Shown: positions 36,418-48,478 of the stretch, piece after piece | Numbering within the stretch: the stretch's first letter is position 1 | How the letters are laid out: each line of letters opens with the position of its first letter | Source: Camellia lanceoleosa | Taxonomy: Eukaryota; Streptophyta; Magnoliopsida; Ericales; Theaceae | DNA length: 64,000 nt | NCBI GenBank assembly: GCA_025200525.1 | Contig: CM045770.1 | Location: 124,721,429-124,785,428, forward strand | Direction of reading: 5' to 3' | Notes under the pieces: generated by a model | The model's database searches: none | Told to the model about the DNA's origin: nothing | What the model saw: only the letters and a program-made list of their open reading frames with translations | Program-made: the position numbers and the translations under genes

Positions 36418-36774
36418 TACTGTTCACTTAACGCTGGGTCCAATTGAGGGGGGGTTTAGAGAGGCCTACCCCAAGGGAAGGGGAATTTGGGAGGGCCTCT
36501 CGATTTTTTTAGGTATTTTGGTAATTTTGATGTTACTTTTGTGTTACCTCACTTCTATACTTATAAATAGATGAAGGACGCGCCTCTTGTAGGTTAAGAG
36601 AGTTGTATTATTTTTCTGATCATAGGAAAAACCGTAACAACTATCGACATAGTCCTATTTTGGTGTGAACCATATAAATCCTTGTGTATGTGTGATTTGT
36701 TTGATTCGTTTTATCTTTCTTATTTGTTATTTTGTGTCTCACTAATCTGAATTAGAAAGAGTTAATTTCTAACA
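36418..36774 (+). mobile_element. Probable solo LTR, Copia-like
   Basis: Begins TGTTGATAAATACTG and ends TTTCTAACA (TGTT...AACA ends), contains TATAAATAG near 36562 and is 357 bp. Flanking 5-mers (GTAAA, AAACC) do not match, so it may be a rearranged or chimeric copy. Confidence 0.5.
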
Positions 36775-37811
36775 AAACCTTACCATTAATTAAATACTAG
36801 ATGCAAGTTGATATACAATATAACGAGAAATGTAGTTGAATTGAATCTAACAAATCAAATTATTAGACGTTTTTCTAAAATCAGTTTTTGAATGATTTCT
36901 AAAATTTTATGGTCTTTGTTTGTTTCTTTGAGAACTTTTAATACTACATGCTAATGTTTGGGTACAAGTCTTCCAAACCAAGAAAAAGATTATAGGGACA
37001 ACTATAGTGACCCTATGAGATCTTCATGGGATATCCACACATGCCCCGAGAGTTCTTCCTACGGAAGGACACATTATTACTTATAAAATTTTTTAGTATA
37101 CATAATTTAATCATAAAATCAGATAAAATTCTCTTATTAGATCCTTTCACATATAGTGAATCTACATAATTTGATGATAGGAAAAAGGTTGTATCTGATT
37201 TCCTAATTAAATTTTATGCATATAAAAAATATATATTTCCTATTGAAGTGGGTTAGCATTTGACAATGGATGTAATACTCAAAAGAAATCACTATGTCCT
37301 AAAAGTACCATTTGTTCTCATTAATAATTAATCACCCACAGTTGTATACTATTGATATCTTAAAAAGATATCAAAAACCAAACAATGCTTTGGTGCTTTG
37401 GTGCATGAACTGAGATGCCCAAAAAAAATTGTTAAATAACCCAGAAAAGCTAAATTAATGCATTAGTAATGAAAAAAACAAAATTAGAAACTTCAAATAC
37501 AAGCTGGCAAACAGACCATTGTATGCATATCACTGAAGTAGGAGGAATTACTACTTGACTCGGCTAAGTATCATGAATTGTGGTTGTTAATATAAATAGT
37601 ATATAGAAATCCTATTATCTCAGAAAAATTGTCTCCATTTTTTCTAGGTTATGTGTTTGTGCAGTAGAAATTCATGAATTGGTGTAATGCAAGGTCCAAA
37701 TATGAATGAATCGGAGTAATAGATTGATATTTTGAATAAACTTAAGAATATTTTTTTTTTATATTTATAGTATTACTTTATCATCTTCAAAGAGTGTATC
37801 ATATGCACGGA
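36775..37811. other. Intergenic, no gene seen
   Basis: AT-rich sequence with no exon-like stretch longer than about 40 codons. No inverted ends were resolved. Confidence 0.5.
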
Positions 37812-38322
37812 TAGTGGCGGAGGGAGTAAGGGACCAAGGGGGTCACGTGCCCCTCCTAGATTTTGGGATTTTTTTTTTTTCCAGCAAAGATAAAGAAAAT
37901 CTTTTAAATAAAAAAAATTATAAAAATATTATTGGAGTGAAATGTCAATGACGTTTTAAAAATTATGAGAACAATAATAGTTATTTTGATTGAAAATAAA
38001 GAGACTACTATAAACCATATTATCTATGAAAATTTTTAAATATAACGGTGATGTCATTATTATTGACATGCAAGTATAAATAATCTCATTATAAAAATAT
38101 GAAATTTATTGGATTATTAGTTACATTTGATATGTGAGGTTCACTCTCTATATGTTTATTTACTATTAGTTGGTGATATCACATACTAATGATGACGTGA
38201 TATTACCATTGTATTGAATTTTTAATCAAATTTTATATAAAAAATAATTTATCATTATATAATTTATTTTAAGACTTATATCCATATTTTTTTATGTTGT
38301 CCATGACACACTAGTTATAAAT

Positions 38323-40432
38323 TGTGACGACTGGGTGTATTTTTCTTCGCTCCGTTCTCCTTTTGTTCTCATTGGGTTTGAAATGTCTGAAAATTGTTCT
38401 CAAAATAAAGTTCATGTTCTTGTTTTTGTTCGGTGTTGAATTTCACTTGTTCCGGAGGGTGCACGGTCAAGTCCGGAGTGCCTGGGGGTCGAACCAGAAA
38501 TTTCTGGGCTGCTGGGCCAGGGCTGCACGTGTGGGGGATGAGGCCGCACGTGTGGGAGGCACACTCTGCACGTGTGGGGACAAGTGTTGTACGTGTAGTC
38601 GGCCTGAGTCTGAGGGGGCTCTGTTTTTTCTTCTCCTTTTAGCTGTATGTATCACTTTTTATGTATCTCTCTCTCTCTCTAAAAACATATTGCTCTCCAT
38701 TCTCTCTATATTTCTACCTCAAAAAAACAAGATCAAAGCCCTTGATCTTCTTCCATCCATTTGAGATTCACCCATAGCTCCTTCATCAAAGATAAAGAAC
38801 TCCTCAAGAGTGACATTGTGTGCGGTGGAGATCTCTTTCCAACACCATCAATTCTAGGGTTTCATCTCCTTTTCTTCTTCAACCTTGAGGTAGGGAATCA
38901 CTTAGAGTTATATATATGTTTTGCAAGCTTTTGATTGATTTTGGGAACTCCTCTTTGTTGATTTTCAAAAATGGGTTTTGGGTCTCAAGAGAATTGAGGG
39001 TGTGTAGAGGGAGTTCATCTTTTGTGTTTTTAAAGACTTTTCTTGAAATGTTGAACCACATGGGTGGGGATTTAGGTATTTAAAAAGGGTTTTGCAAAGG
39101 GTTGAAGAAATGTTGGGATTTTTGGTGAAAAACCTAGAAATTGAGGGTTTTAGAAATAATGTGGGGATTAATGGATTTTCTTGTGTCTTGGAAAGGAATG
39201 AGTGAAAATTTCATGATATTGTTGCAAAAATGATAATGTTGCTTGGTATATGAAGATTGGGAAGTTGCTTTTTTTTTTTTTTTTTAAATTTTGTTAGATG
39301 TGTGAACTTGTGTAGCTATGAGATGATAAATTGCTGAGTTATTTGAAGGATGAAAGTTGAGAATTGTGCAAGGTGGGGGAAATATTGTCACTTGTTAGCA
39401 ATGTAAAGTGAACACTTAGCCATTTTGTGATAAATAACATTTAACAGGGAAAATGAGAAATGTGGTTGTTGTAGTGTTATCATTGAGATATATGAGAATG
39501 AAAATGTTACAAAGCATTAATAATTGTTGCATTACACTCTCATTTCATCGATTATTATACATTTTGAATTGAGTTTGGAAACATTTGCATTGGAATATGT
39601 ATTTATATGGAAATGGGAACAATGGAAATGTTTATGGGGTAAATACGTTGGTAAGTCCGGTTAGGCGGTGTAGATGAAATTGATAAGTTGGCCTGAGTGT
39701 TCGGGGTGAAAAATTGAAAACACGCGCGGAGGAGGTATCACTTCCCTCTCGGTTAGCAACCGGTAAAGTGGGGTTATTGGTAGTGCTTGTTGAGCCTACT
39801 TGCAGACACCAACCTAGGGATTACCAGAGTCGTATTTACTGCCCCTTTTGATTAAAAATTGGAAAGTTTCGGAATTGTTGAGATTTCAAATTTATGTGAA
39901 ACATGGTGATTTTCAAGAGAGCACGTAAATAAAATTCTCTTTAAATTTGGCATTGCATGGCATTTGCATTCAATATCGGAAATTTTGCATAAACATATAT
40001 ACTTTGTTAAGGATTCTCTACTGGCCTTTATGCTTATCCCTATGGGATTTTGGTGTAAGAAAAGATGTGGTGATCCCGCCAAGTTGAAGGTGTGGATAAA
40101 TATTTTTGTAAAGAGTAGAGGACTCTTTTTTGTTGTGATTTATTTTGCTAGCCAAGGGCTATTCGTGTATGAGTCCGAGAGGCTATTTTTGTGTAAGCGG
40201 GCTTAAGCCTTGGAAATTGTAAGTCCATGAGGGCATTTTATTATTTTTGGGAACATAAAGCTCTACATGCTATAGATTCATGTATTTCTATATCATTGAA
40301 TGTATAATTCGCATGTGGAACCTTTGTATAAATCTTGTTGATTGATGGTGTAATGATTGGAGTATTGCTATTATTGTTTAGTGGACGTACGTTGATGTAT
40401 GAGATTTATGTTAGATTATTTCGGGGCATTAC
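38323..40432 (+). mobile_element. LTR of a related family with CACGTG array
   Basis: Starts TGTGACGACTGGG where the MITE sequence stops and ends CGGGGCATTAC where the next unit starts. Organisation parallels the CTCGAG family: motif array (38526-38594), a leader with 'cttgaggtagggaatcact' near 38882, and 'gtaagtccatgagggcattt' near 40220. This suggests a sister family of long-LTR Gypsy elements. No protein-coding region: a 146-codon frame at 38324 is only U3 sequence. Confidence 0.65.
38526..38594 (+). promoter_or_regulatory. G-box (CACGTG) array in U3
   Basis: Three GCACGTGTGGG units (cores at 38526, 38547 and 38569) and one TACGTG unit near 38590, about 21 bp apart. CACGTG is the plant G-box bound by bZIP and bHLH factors; its role here is inferred. 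Confidence 0.6.
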
Positions 40433-40980
40433 TGTGGGGATATATTTTCTGAGTACCAACACGTGGCCAAGGTGACGTCGACGTGTCAGCCGAGGTGCCA
40501 CGTGTCCTGGTCATAACGCCGAGGTGATCTCGGCTAGGCTGAGGTTATCTCCGAAGATATCGGAATCCGAGATAAGCGGATAAGGGACAAGAGTCCTAGA
40601 ATGAGAAAGGATTTCAGTATGGATAAGGATAACACTCTTAGGGAGTTTATCTTTATCTCTTGGAGAGTCTAGGATAAGCACTAAGTGGGAGTCCATTGAA
40701 GCTAGGCTTCTATTTGGACTAGGATTGAGTTGGCTATAAAAGAGAGGCACCCCCAACGAGTCTAAGGTACGCAATTTATACTCAAGATAGTGAGTTAAGC
40801 ACTATTGATTATCTTTAGGAGATATTTGATTGCTGACTTAATCATTGGAATGCCCCCGTGTGGACGAACCACCGCCGGAATCTCTTCTTTTTGTTACAGG
40901 TCATTTAGGCGCCATCTATTCTGCTAGTGCTTTCCAGCTGAATACTGAGTTGGCAGTGTGGTTAGAAATTCACTCACACA
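40433..40980 (+). mobile_element. LTR (466 bp) plus short internal piece of another Gypsy element
   Basis: Begins TGTGGGGATATATTTTC and ends TTTTGTTACA at 40898, then 'ggtcatttaggcgccatct', a GGCGCC-type primer-binding region. U3 has 'cacgtgg', 'gccgaggt' and a TATAAAAGAG box near 40735. Only about 80 bp of internal sequence follow before the hAT MITE resumes, so it is truncated. Confidence 0.65.
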
Positions 40981-41076
40981 AATAAATAACATTATTTTTT
41001 TGATGTTTCTCGAAATCAATAGTAAAAATTTGCGTGAAATATTTTTGTAAAATTTTTTAATATTGTAATTAATAAG

Positions 41077-43252
41077 TATAGCAATCCCGAGTTTTACCCC
41101 TTGTTGTACAGTGATCCAGACTTGGTTCCATGGATGTTAACAGTTGTTTATATCTTGTTTACGTCCTTTCATACTTTGTATTTGAATTATAGGATGTGTT
41201 GGGCAGGTTTGTTATAGGTTGGTTGTGTTTGGGAGCAAATGGTTGCTGTCCAGAATTTTAGTCCTTCGCTCGAGCGAGCAATTTGTCGCTCGAGCGAGCT
41301 CTTTGTTTTTGGTCCTTCGCTCGAGCCAGGGTTTATTCGCTCGAGCGAGAAACTGCGTCTGGGTTAGGACCTGAGAGTTACATTTCTTGGCTCGAGCGAG
41401 ATTTTCTTCGCTCGAGCGAGTGAGGTGTATGTTTTCGAGTTCTTCGCTCGAGCGAGCATTCTGTCGCTCAAGCGAGCATCTGGGTTGCAGACCTGAAGCT
41501 TCGAGTTGTTGGCTCGAGCGAAACTTTCTTTGCTCGAGTGAGGGTTTCTTGTGTCTGGTCGCTCGAGCGACCAATCCTTCGCTCGAGCGAGCCTGCTATA
41601 TATCAGTAGGCAGCAGCGGGAAACACTTCACTTTTTTATCCCCTTTTCTTTTGCAAACCCTAGATCCGACTCTCTCTTTCTCTCTATACTTGTCTTCTCT
41701 CTAGGTTTTCATCTCCCTCTAGTGTGAATCTACCCAAGGTCCTTTGTAAGAAAGGTAGAGGGTGTCTTGGGCTTCTTTTTAATCTAAAAGTTTGGCAATT
41801 TGGAGCACTTTGGTTTCTGGTCTTCTTCTCCGTTTGAGCTCCAACTTCGAGGTAGGGATATCCTACTCCATCTTATGAGTTTTGTCTTTAAATTTTGGCA
41901 TTTTGATATGTTGGAGGTTGTTGGGTAATTTTGAAAAGTTTGGGGTCTTTGTGTAATTTACAAAAGAAGGAGGTTTATATATATATAAACTCATATGTAT
42001 GCAATACATTGAGAAAAGGAAATAATATTGGATTATTGATGAAAATGGAACCTTAGGATTGTTATGTGAATTATGGGAAAATGCCCTAATTGGTGTGGTA
42101 AAAATTAATTTGTATAATTAATTTTGAGATATGAGAAATTGAATTGAGAATATTGAAATTGGGGAATTATGGAAATGACGGGTGTTGTTGGATTAATTTA
42201 TCGATCACCTAGTCAAAATGTTGATAATATATCCATTTGGTGCATTTATTTTCTGTTTAGAAATAACTGCTTTGGGCTATCGGTGGAGGATAGTCTTAAT
42301 TGTTGTAGACAATGCATGATGGTTAGGCAAACTAAAACTAATCAATGGAATGTGTCTTCGAATATGACGGTTGGAATAATACATTAACCTTATGTATTGA
42401 TTGATTTGTATATGATCTGTGTTTATATACATTGTGTTGTGTGGGAGGAGATAGGGGATGCACTCCACGGTTTAGGGGAAGATAGGGGATGGACCTCTAA
42501 ACCGGATGTTGTTTGGCATTGATATAGCACTAAAATGTGTATCATTTGTCAAGTGTGGAAGTGATTTTGTTTGTTATTGATACAGCACCAAAATGTGTAT
42601 CATTTATGAAGTGTGGAAGTGATTTTATTTAAGATTGATACAGCACCAAAATGTGTATCTATTATGAAGTAAGAAATGTTTAACATGAGTTGTTATCCCA
42701 ATTGAATTGGAAATATTGTTAATAAGAGATGCGATCTCTATCGACTTATCTGGCCAGGTTCTGAGCCACGTTTATGAAATGAAATGTAACATGGACATGA
42801 TTTTCATGGAACTGTAATGTGATATAAGTGGATGTATAAATGTTGACCATCTATCAACTGCTAATATTTTAGTCATTGTTTATAGTTGGTTTAGTATATT
42901 TCTATTGGGCTATGGGTCACCCTATATGGGACGTCATTTTCAGGTACAGGTAGCATGCCACCTCCAAGGACATAGCTTGAGAGGCTTAGTGGCTGGGACA
43001 TCTTTTGTGGTTACATTTTTGTATTACATGTACATCAAGCCAAGGGCTTATTTTGTGTATTGAGTTAGCACTCTCTTTTGTAACCCAAGTGTTGACTTGG
43101 AAAGTTGTAAGCCTATAGGGCGTTTACTTTTGTTATCAACATGTAATACATTTTGTAATGAATACTCTGATGAAATGTAATTATACTTTATTCTCTTATG
43201 TTTAAGCATGTCAATATTGTATGATTTACGGATTTATTTTGAGGGCGTTACA
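41077..43252 (+). mobile_element. Solo LTR (CTCGAG-array family)
   Basis: Begins TATAGCAATCCCGAG and ends GAGGGCGTTACA, flanked by a perfect 5-bp TSD ATAAG (41072-41076 and 43253-43257); 2176 bp. It contains the array, a TATA-like CTATATAT near 41596, the 'gggctatcggtggaggata' block, and repeated 'gatacagcac(t/c)aaaatgtgta' units (42529-42660). No internal region remains. Confidence 0.93.
41267..41591 (+). promoter_or_regulatory. U3 palindrome array, 11 CTCGAG cores
   Basis: Eleven intact cores in CGCTCGAGCGAG context plus one CTCAAG, ending a few bases before CTATATAT. Many unit-flanking phrases ('tctgggttgcagacct', 'cgaccaatccttc') match the array at 35-397, making these two the closest pair. 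Confidence 0.85.
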
Positions 43253-43344
43253 ATAAGTGCCCCCTCTAATTTAATTTTTCGGCTCCGCCACTGTGCATGG
43301 ATCTGGGGCGCATGTTGCGCCTAATAGCATAGTACATACACTGT

Positions 43345-43690
43345 GAGATCCCGTTGGGAATGTATTCCCAGCTTATTTTAATGATCTAAGTTGTTTATAT
43401 AATAGATTTCATCGAGCAAATCATCCATGAAAAAATTAAGTTAATTAGACATGTGTAACCCCATGATCAAATCCTAATTATTTTAAAACAAATTATCAAA
43501 ATTATGCTAACCATTTATTTTTTTTAAAAACATATATAATCTTGTTATGGGGCTACAAATATCTAATTAATTTAATATTTTTCATGAATGATCTATTCAA
43601 CGAGCCTTATAATATAAACAGTTTGGATTATCAATATGGACTCATGATAAGGCCCTATAAACCTCACAACATGGTGTTGTGCCCGGTTCC
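43345..43690. mobile_element. Foldback element, family A (third copy)
   Basis: 'cagcttattttaatgatcta' and 'gatttcatcgagcaaatcat' on the left pair with the inverse of 'tttcatgaatgatctattca' and 'tggattatcaatatggactc' on the right. Ends are not resolved. Confidence 0.5.
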
Positions 43691-44083
43691 CTGTATGCAC
43701 CCTGTTATGTATTTTTGTAGTATATGTTATGTATTTTTATAGTAAATGTTATATAAATTTTTGGTAGAGTTGTAGCAATTTGTGGCTTAGAAATAAAGTT
43801 ATGCATTTTGTGGTAATGTTTCACATTTTTGTAGTAATGTTAAAAATGTGTAATATTATCACAAAATGTGTAATTTAAATTGTCGTAACTCTACTAAAAA
43901 ATTATGTAATATTTACTAAACATATATAAAATATATTGTAAAAATACATAACAATGATACATGTGATATAGCATTATCCTGATTGGCACAACCAATAGTC
44001 AGCGTGTGAAGGGACAAACGTCGGCCGTAGATGATGCATAATAAAGTTTTGTGGTTTGACCCTACTACTAAGGAAAAAAAAAA

Positions 44084-44101
44084 GGGGGGGGGGGGGGGGG
44101 G
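44084..44101. repeat. Poly-G run (18 G)
   Basis: Uninterrupted G18 preceded by an A run and followed by AGGGGGAG. It could be a sequencing-difficult G-quadruplex-like site. Confidence 0.8.
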
Positions 44102-44232
44102 AGGGGGAGTACATTATAGGAGAACTAATAGTTCAGCAGAAGTGAGAGATAATATTTACATATCAATGAAAGATTTTGTGACATTAAAATTAGAAGTCAA
44201 ATTCATAACAATTTCAATGAAATTGATATTTA

Positions 44233-44396
44233 GGCCTTGTTTGGCATATATTAAAAAAATTAAAAAGTCACTATCCTATTTAAATCACATCATCTTATTT
44301 AAGTCATATCACATCTCCACCACATCACTTCAAATCCAATCCATATTTCATAAAAAGTTAAAAAATACACTTATTTAAAACATTCCAAACAATCCC
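44233..44396. mobile_element. Harbinger MITE
   Basis: Ends GGCCTTGTTTGGCATAT and the inverse of GGGATTGTTTGGAATGT, TSD TTA at 44230-44232 and 44397-44399; 164 bp. Confidence 0.85.
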
Positions 44397-45512
44397 TTAT
44401 TTTTTAACTTACCACTAATTTATTATTTCTTCAAAATTATACAAGTTAACTACATAGACTAATGGCATTATGGTCTTTTACCCTTAGAATTGGAAGGACA
44501 TTTACGTCTACGTAAATATTACAATGGCAAAATTGGACATGTAATTAATTTGGAAAGCTTTTATTTTCGCACGACAAAACTTGGGACGAGGGTTTTTTTT
44601 TTTTTTTTTTTTTTGGTCTTTGATTTGAAACAAAAACAAAATAAAATAAAATGTTACAAATCTTCAAAGACATTTATCATGGTAAGGAGAAATATCTACT
44701 AGCATATTTTTTATTTTATTTTTGAAAATTCACATGAGTTGAAATTTATTATTTATTGAGTATTATATTTTTAATGTTTTTAAAAATAAAATGAGACTAA
44801 TTATATTTTGTTTGACATTGATATTTATTAGAGTATATTGGTTGATTTTTCAACAAATCAATAAATAATATGTGATAATACACATCGTTGAAAGTAAATT
44901 TAATAGTAATATTTTTAAGGGTGTTATGATTTTTTTTTTTTTAATCGATTTGTCTAAATGAGTACAATATTAATGTTGTTGTTGTTGTTTTTATTTGAAG
45001 AAATTATAAATAAATAAAAAAAGAGTAATCTTTGTAACAAAATAAACTATATATGAGTTTTTAATTTTATCAATTTAAACTGTAATAAGTCTATTTTTTG
45101 TTCGGCAAAACTCACCAAAAAAAAAAAAAGTCATTAAACTCAATTTAAATATATATAAAATGTCTAAAATATTATTTTCTGTCAATTTACCTAATGAAAA
45201 TAGGTAAATAATTTAAATTAAAACAAATAAAAAAAAATTAAGGTTTAAATTGATAAATTAGAAACTCATGATTTATTTTGTTATAAAGATAAAATTTCGA
45301 GATTTATTTATTTATTTATAATTTTCCCATATTATTTTTGTTAATTTTTTTTAAAGTAATGTAGTTTTGACAGGTGTTCTCAAACCAAAACTAAACAATA
45401 GCAGCACACACACCACCAAGAAAAGAAAGAACAAACGAAAAATTATATTAAAAAAAAAAAAAAGGGAGGGAAAACGAAACGCACCAAAATTATGTGTTTT
45501 GCCTCACAATTA

Positions 45513-45790
45513 GGGCTATGCAAAATACCGTCTAATCTGTTAAAATCAAATTGATTCGCATCAATCTGTACCGTTCTAACCGCTAACCGTGATTTAAACT
45601 TTAAAATTTATAATCCACTAACCGAATCGCTCCGCTCCGCTATAGTTAATACATATATATATATATTTTTTAATTTCTAATGAAATGCCAATATAAAAAT
45701 GAGTGTAAGAAAAACTTAAAATATGAAATTTATTACAAATTAGTAGTTATATGTATAAAATTACTTTGTGTTATATATCCAAATAACCAA
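45513..45790. mobile_element. hAT-like MITE copy ('GGGCTATGCAAAATACC' type), partial
   Basis: Starts TAGGGCTATGCAAAATACC; its first ~270 bp match the inverse of 49410-49687 ('ccgctccgctatagttaata', 'aaattagtagttatatg'). Its far end is not found. Confidence 0.5.
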
Positions 45791-46295
45791 CTTTCTAAAA
45801 CAATAAAAGAAGAAAGACGTCCTGGTGATGTAAACTATGATCCAACAACTCTCTAAATACCTCCTGATTTTTGTAAGAGTTCAACTGGTGGCCAGGTAAT
45901 AATTTTATATGGTAACTAGTTCAGACTAATGTGCCAAGTAAGGATGGAATCAGAATTGTATCATCAGAAAAATTAATGGCAAATAATTTTTTTTCATCAT
46001 ATATACAAATACATATATATATATAATATGATATATAAACTATATATAGTAGCGGCCGAAGCACACGCATTGTGTATACAAATTTAGAAGAAAAAGAAAT
46101 TATGTAATTGAATTGATAATAGAAAAAAAAAATTAATGTAATCGCATTGACAAAAATTGAATTAAGGAAAATTGCTTTTCAACTGACAAAATTTTTAATG
46201 CATTCTCATTCAATTTGTTTTTTTAATTTATATATTCAACCGCATAACTTTTTCCTAAATTTGATATGATATATTTATACACACACTCTCATATA

Positions 46296-46507
46296 GGCCC
46301 TGTTTAGTAGAGCTGTGGGAAAGTACTTATATGAACATAAGCTGATTTCTGACTTATAAATTAAGCATCTCCTGCCCCACTCAAAGAATAAGCTGATTTT
46401 TGACTTTCAAAAAGTTATAAGCTATAAGCTAAACCAAACACATCAAAATAGCTTAAATTAAGCTGAAAGCTGAAATAAGCAGCTTTTAAGCTGCACCAAA
46501 CAAGGCT
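46296..46507. mobile_element. Harbinger MITE
   Basis: Ends GGCCCTGTTTAGTAGAGC and the inverse of AGCCTTGTTTGGTGCAGC, TSD ATA at both sides (46293-46295 and 46508-46510). Interior rich in 'ataagct'/'agctta' inversions. Confidence 0.75.
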
Positions 46508-46626
46508 ATACTTTTGCATTATCTTTGAGTTTTTTTTTTTTTTTTTTTTGAGTTTTTAATTTTATTTATTTATTTATTTTCATGTTCATCAACTCTCTTT
46601 GAGTTAAGAATGAGGATGTATCCAGT

Positions 46627-47070
46627 TAGAGCTGCAAATGAACCGAGTTGTTCATGAATAAGTTCAGCTCGGCTCGGCTCGGCTTGTTTAGTAAACGAGC
46701 CAAGCTCGAGCTCTCATAAGCTCGGCTCGAGCTCTCATAAGTTTGGCTCGTTTATCTTTATTTAAATTATATAATAAATATATTATTTATATATTAAAAA
46801 TATATAAATAATAATATAAATACATTTTTTATATATTAAATAATATAAATAATATTTTTTATTTAAATATTTATATTTAAATAATATAAATAATATTTAA
46901 AAAAATTTATCAAGCCGAGCTCGAGTTTCATTAAAATTAACGAGCCGAGTCGAGCTCGAGCCCAGTTCCTTATCAAGCCGAGCTCGAACTCAATAAACGA
47001 GCTTGATAAGTAAACAAGCCGAGCTCGAGCTCAGCGAAGCTCGACGAAGCTCGGTTCGTTTGCAACCCCA
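46627..47070. mobile_element. hAT MITE with GCTCGG/GAGCTCGA repeats
   Basis: Ends TAGAGCTGCAAATGAACCG and the inverse of TGGGGTTGCAAACGAACCG, with a perfect 8-bp TSD TATCCAGT at 46619-46626 and 47071-47078. 'ggctcggctcggctcgg' and repeated 'gagctcgag' blocks flank an AT-rich centre. 444 bp, non-coding. Confidence 0.88.
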
Positions 47071-47078
47071 TATCCAGT

Positions 47079-48470
47079 TAAGAATATTGAGTTTGGCCAA
47101 AATTATTTTTACATTCAATTTGTTTTTTTTTTTTAATTTATATATTCATTTTTAATTTTTTTTAATGCATCCTCATTCTTTTTTTGTGTATGCAAAATTT
47201 TTTTTTTTTTGAAAAGTTTAAAATACTATTTTTTTGGAAACAATTTGAAAATTGAAAAACATTTTGCCTCTGTTTTAAAAAAAGGCTTAAAGATAAAAAA
47301 AAAAATTTGAAAACACAATGACTAAAAATAAACAAAATATATACTCAAAAATAAAAAAACAAATAAACAAAATTTTAGTCATTAAGAATATAAAAATTGA
47401 AAACTCTTAAATCACTTACCGTTAAAGAGAAATAAAATATAGTCATCTATTAGTTTGTACTTCTTTTGTCATAATTAAATGAAACACTTTTGTACTTTCT
47501 TTAAAGGAGAACACTGATGTAAAAAAAGGAGAAAGAAAGCAAAAAGTAAAAAAGAAAAACAATAAAAATATGTTATTAGAGATGAAAAGAAGTTATTATA
47601 GAGTAGTTATTTGAAGAATGTGATTTAGTGGGAAGTTATATTGTAGAGTAGTTTTATATATATATTTTTTTTATTGTTTTTATATGTAAATGTCACATGG
47701 CAAAGGTTTCAAGAAACCAAAATAGAAGCTCACTTAACATAATAATAATATAGATATAGATATTAGAATAAATAAATTTTTTTGGTATAAAATAAAAAGA
47801 TAACGTAAGATAACAAAAGAATGAGATATATATATTTTATACTGAGAAACTATTTTATTTATAAAATAAAATAGTATATATTTTAAAAGTATTATGGTAA
47901 ATAGAAAGAGGATGACCTCCAATAATCTTTACTAGTTTCATCCCTGCTGCCGAGAGACAACGAATGGGAAAACTTTGATTCACAATTAACTCTCTTTTTT
48001 TCCTAAATTCCGTCTTAGGATGTGGAGGCGGTTAGAGGTCTTATATTCTAAAAATGCTAATGATTTTCAAATTGTGAGAGCTTTTGCATTCAACTATTAT
48101 TGGGACACTACATGACGAAGATGGCAAGTAATGAAATAGAAATGCACTAAATACAAGGACAATTAGTGTAAAACTTTCCTTTTAGCCATGAATACGATTT
48201 GAATCAATTTCAAATCAATTGGAGGAAAATTCTTCTAACTTTTTTTTATGCTACTAAGCTAATAAACCTTGCACAATACATGAAACTGAGCACGCCACTT
48301 CAGAAAATGAAATTTATTTTTGTAATTTATGCTTCTTATCTTGTTTCAATTGTGAGATGTTTTCAAAACGACAAAAAGAGAGGTTCAAGTATCTTTCTTT
48401 CTATGAACAGGTACATGCTTTCTCCTATACAAGAGTTGCAATACAAATAGAAGGGTAAATTACACCTACA
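47079..48470. other. Intergenic, no gene seen
   Basis: Very AT-rich, with several T or A runs. No protein-like frame. From about 48453 a 'gggtaaattacacctacacc' end marks a further AT-rich repeat into which the next MITE inserted. Confidence 0.5.
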
Positions 48471-48478
48471 CCCCTTGA

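Larger units (their letters stand above)
37812..43293. mobile_element. hAT-type MITE split by three LTR units
   Basis: Ends TAGTGGCGGAG and the inverse (GGCTCCGCCACTG), with flanks TGCACGGA (37804-37811) and TGCATGGA (43294-43301), an 8-bp TSD with one change. The element's own sequence survives at 37812-38322, about 40981-41076 and 43253-43293 and is collinear with the unbroken inverse copy at 48479-49124. LTR units occupy 38323-40432, 40433-~40980 and 41077-43252. Confidence 0.8.
43691..46292. other. Gene-poor AT-rich stretch
   Basis: No gene supported. It contains an 18-G run after 10 As (44074-44101), a Harbinger MITE (44233-44396), a 22-T run (44593-44614) and a 'gctatgcaaaatacc' element end near 45516. 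45700-46290 is featureless. Confidence 0.55.

Noticed and set aside
36418..36774. Treating the 357-bp unit as a full TRIM element
   Set aside because: Only one terminal repeat is present, with no primer site or second repeat nearby, and the flanking 5-mers differ.
38324..38764. 146-codon plus-strand frame
   Set aside because: It covers the U3 and CACGTG array of an LTR and has no protein-family features.
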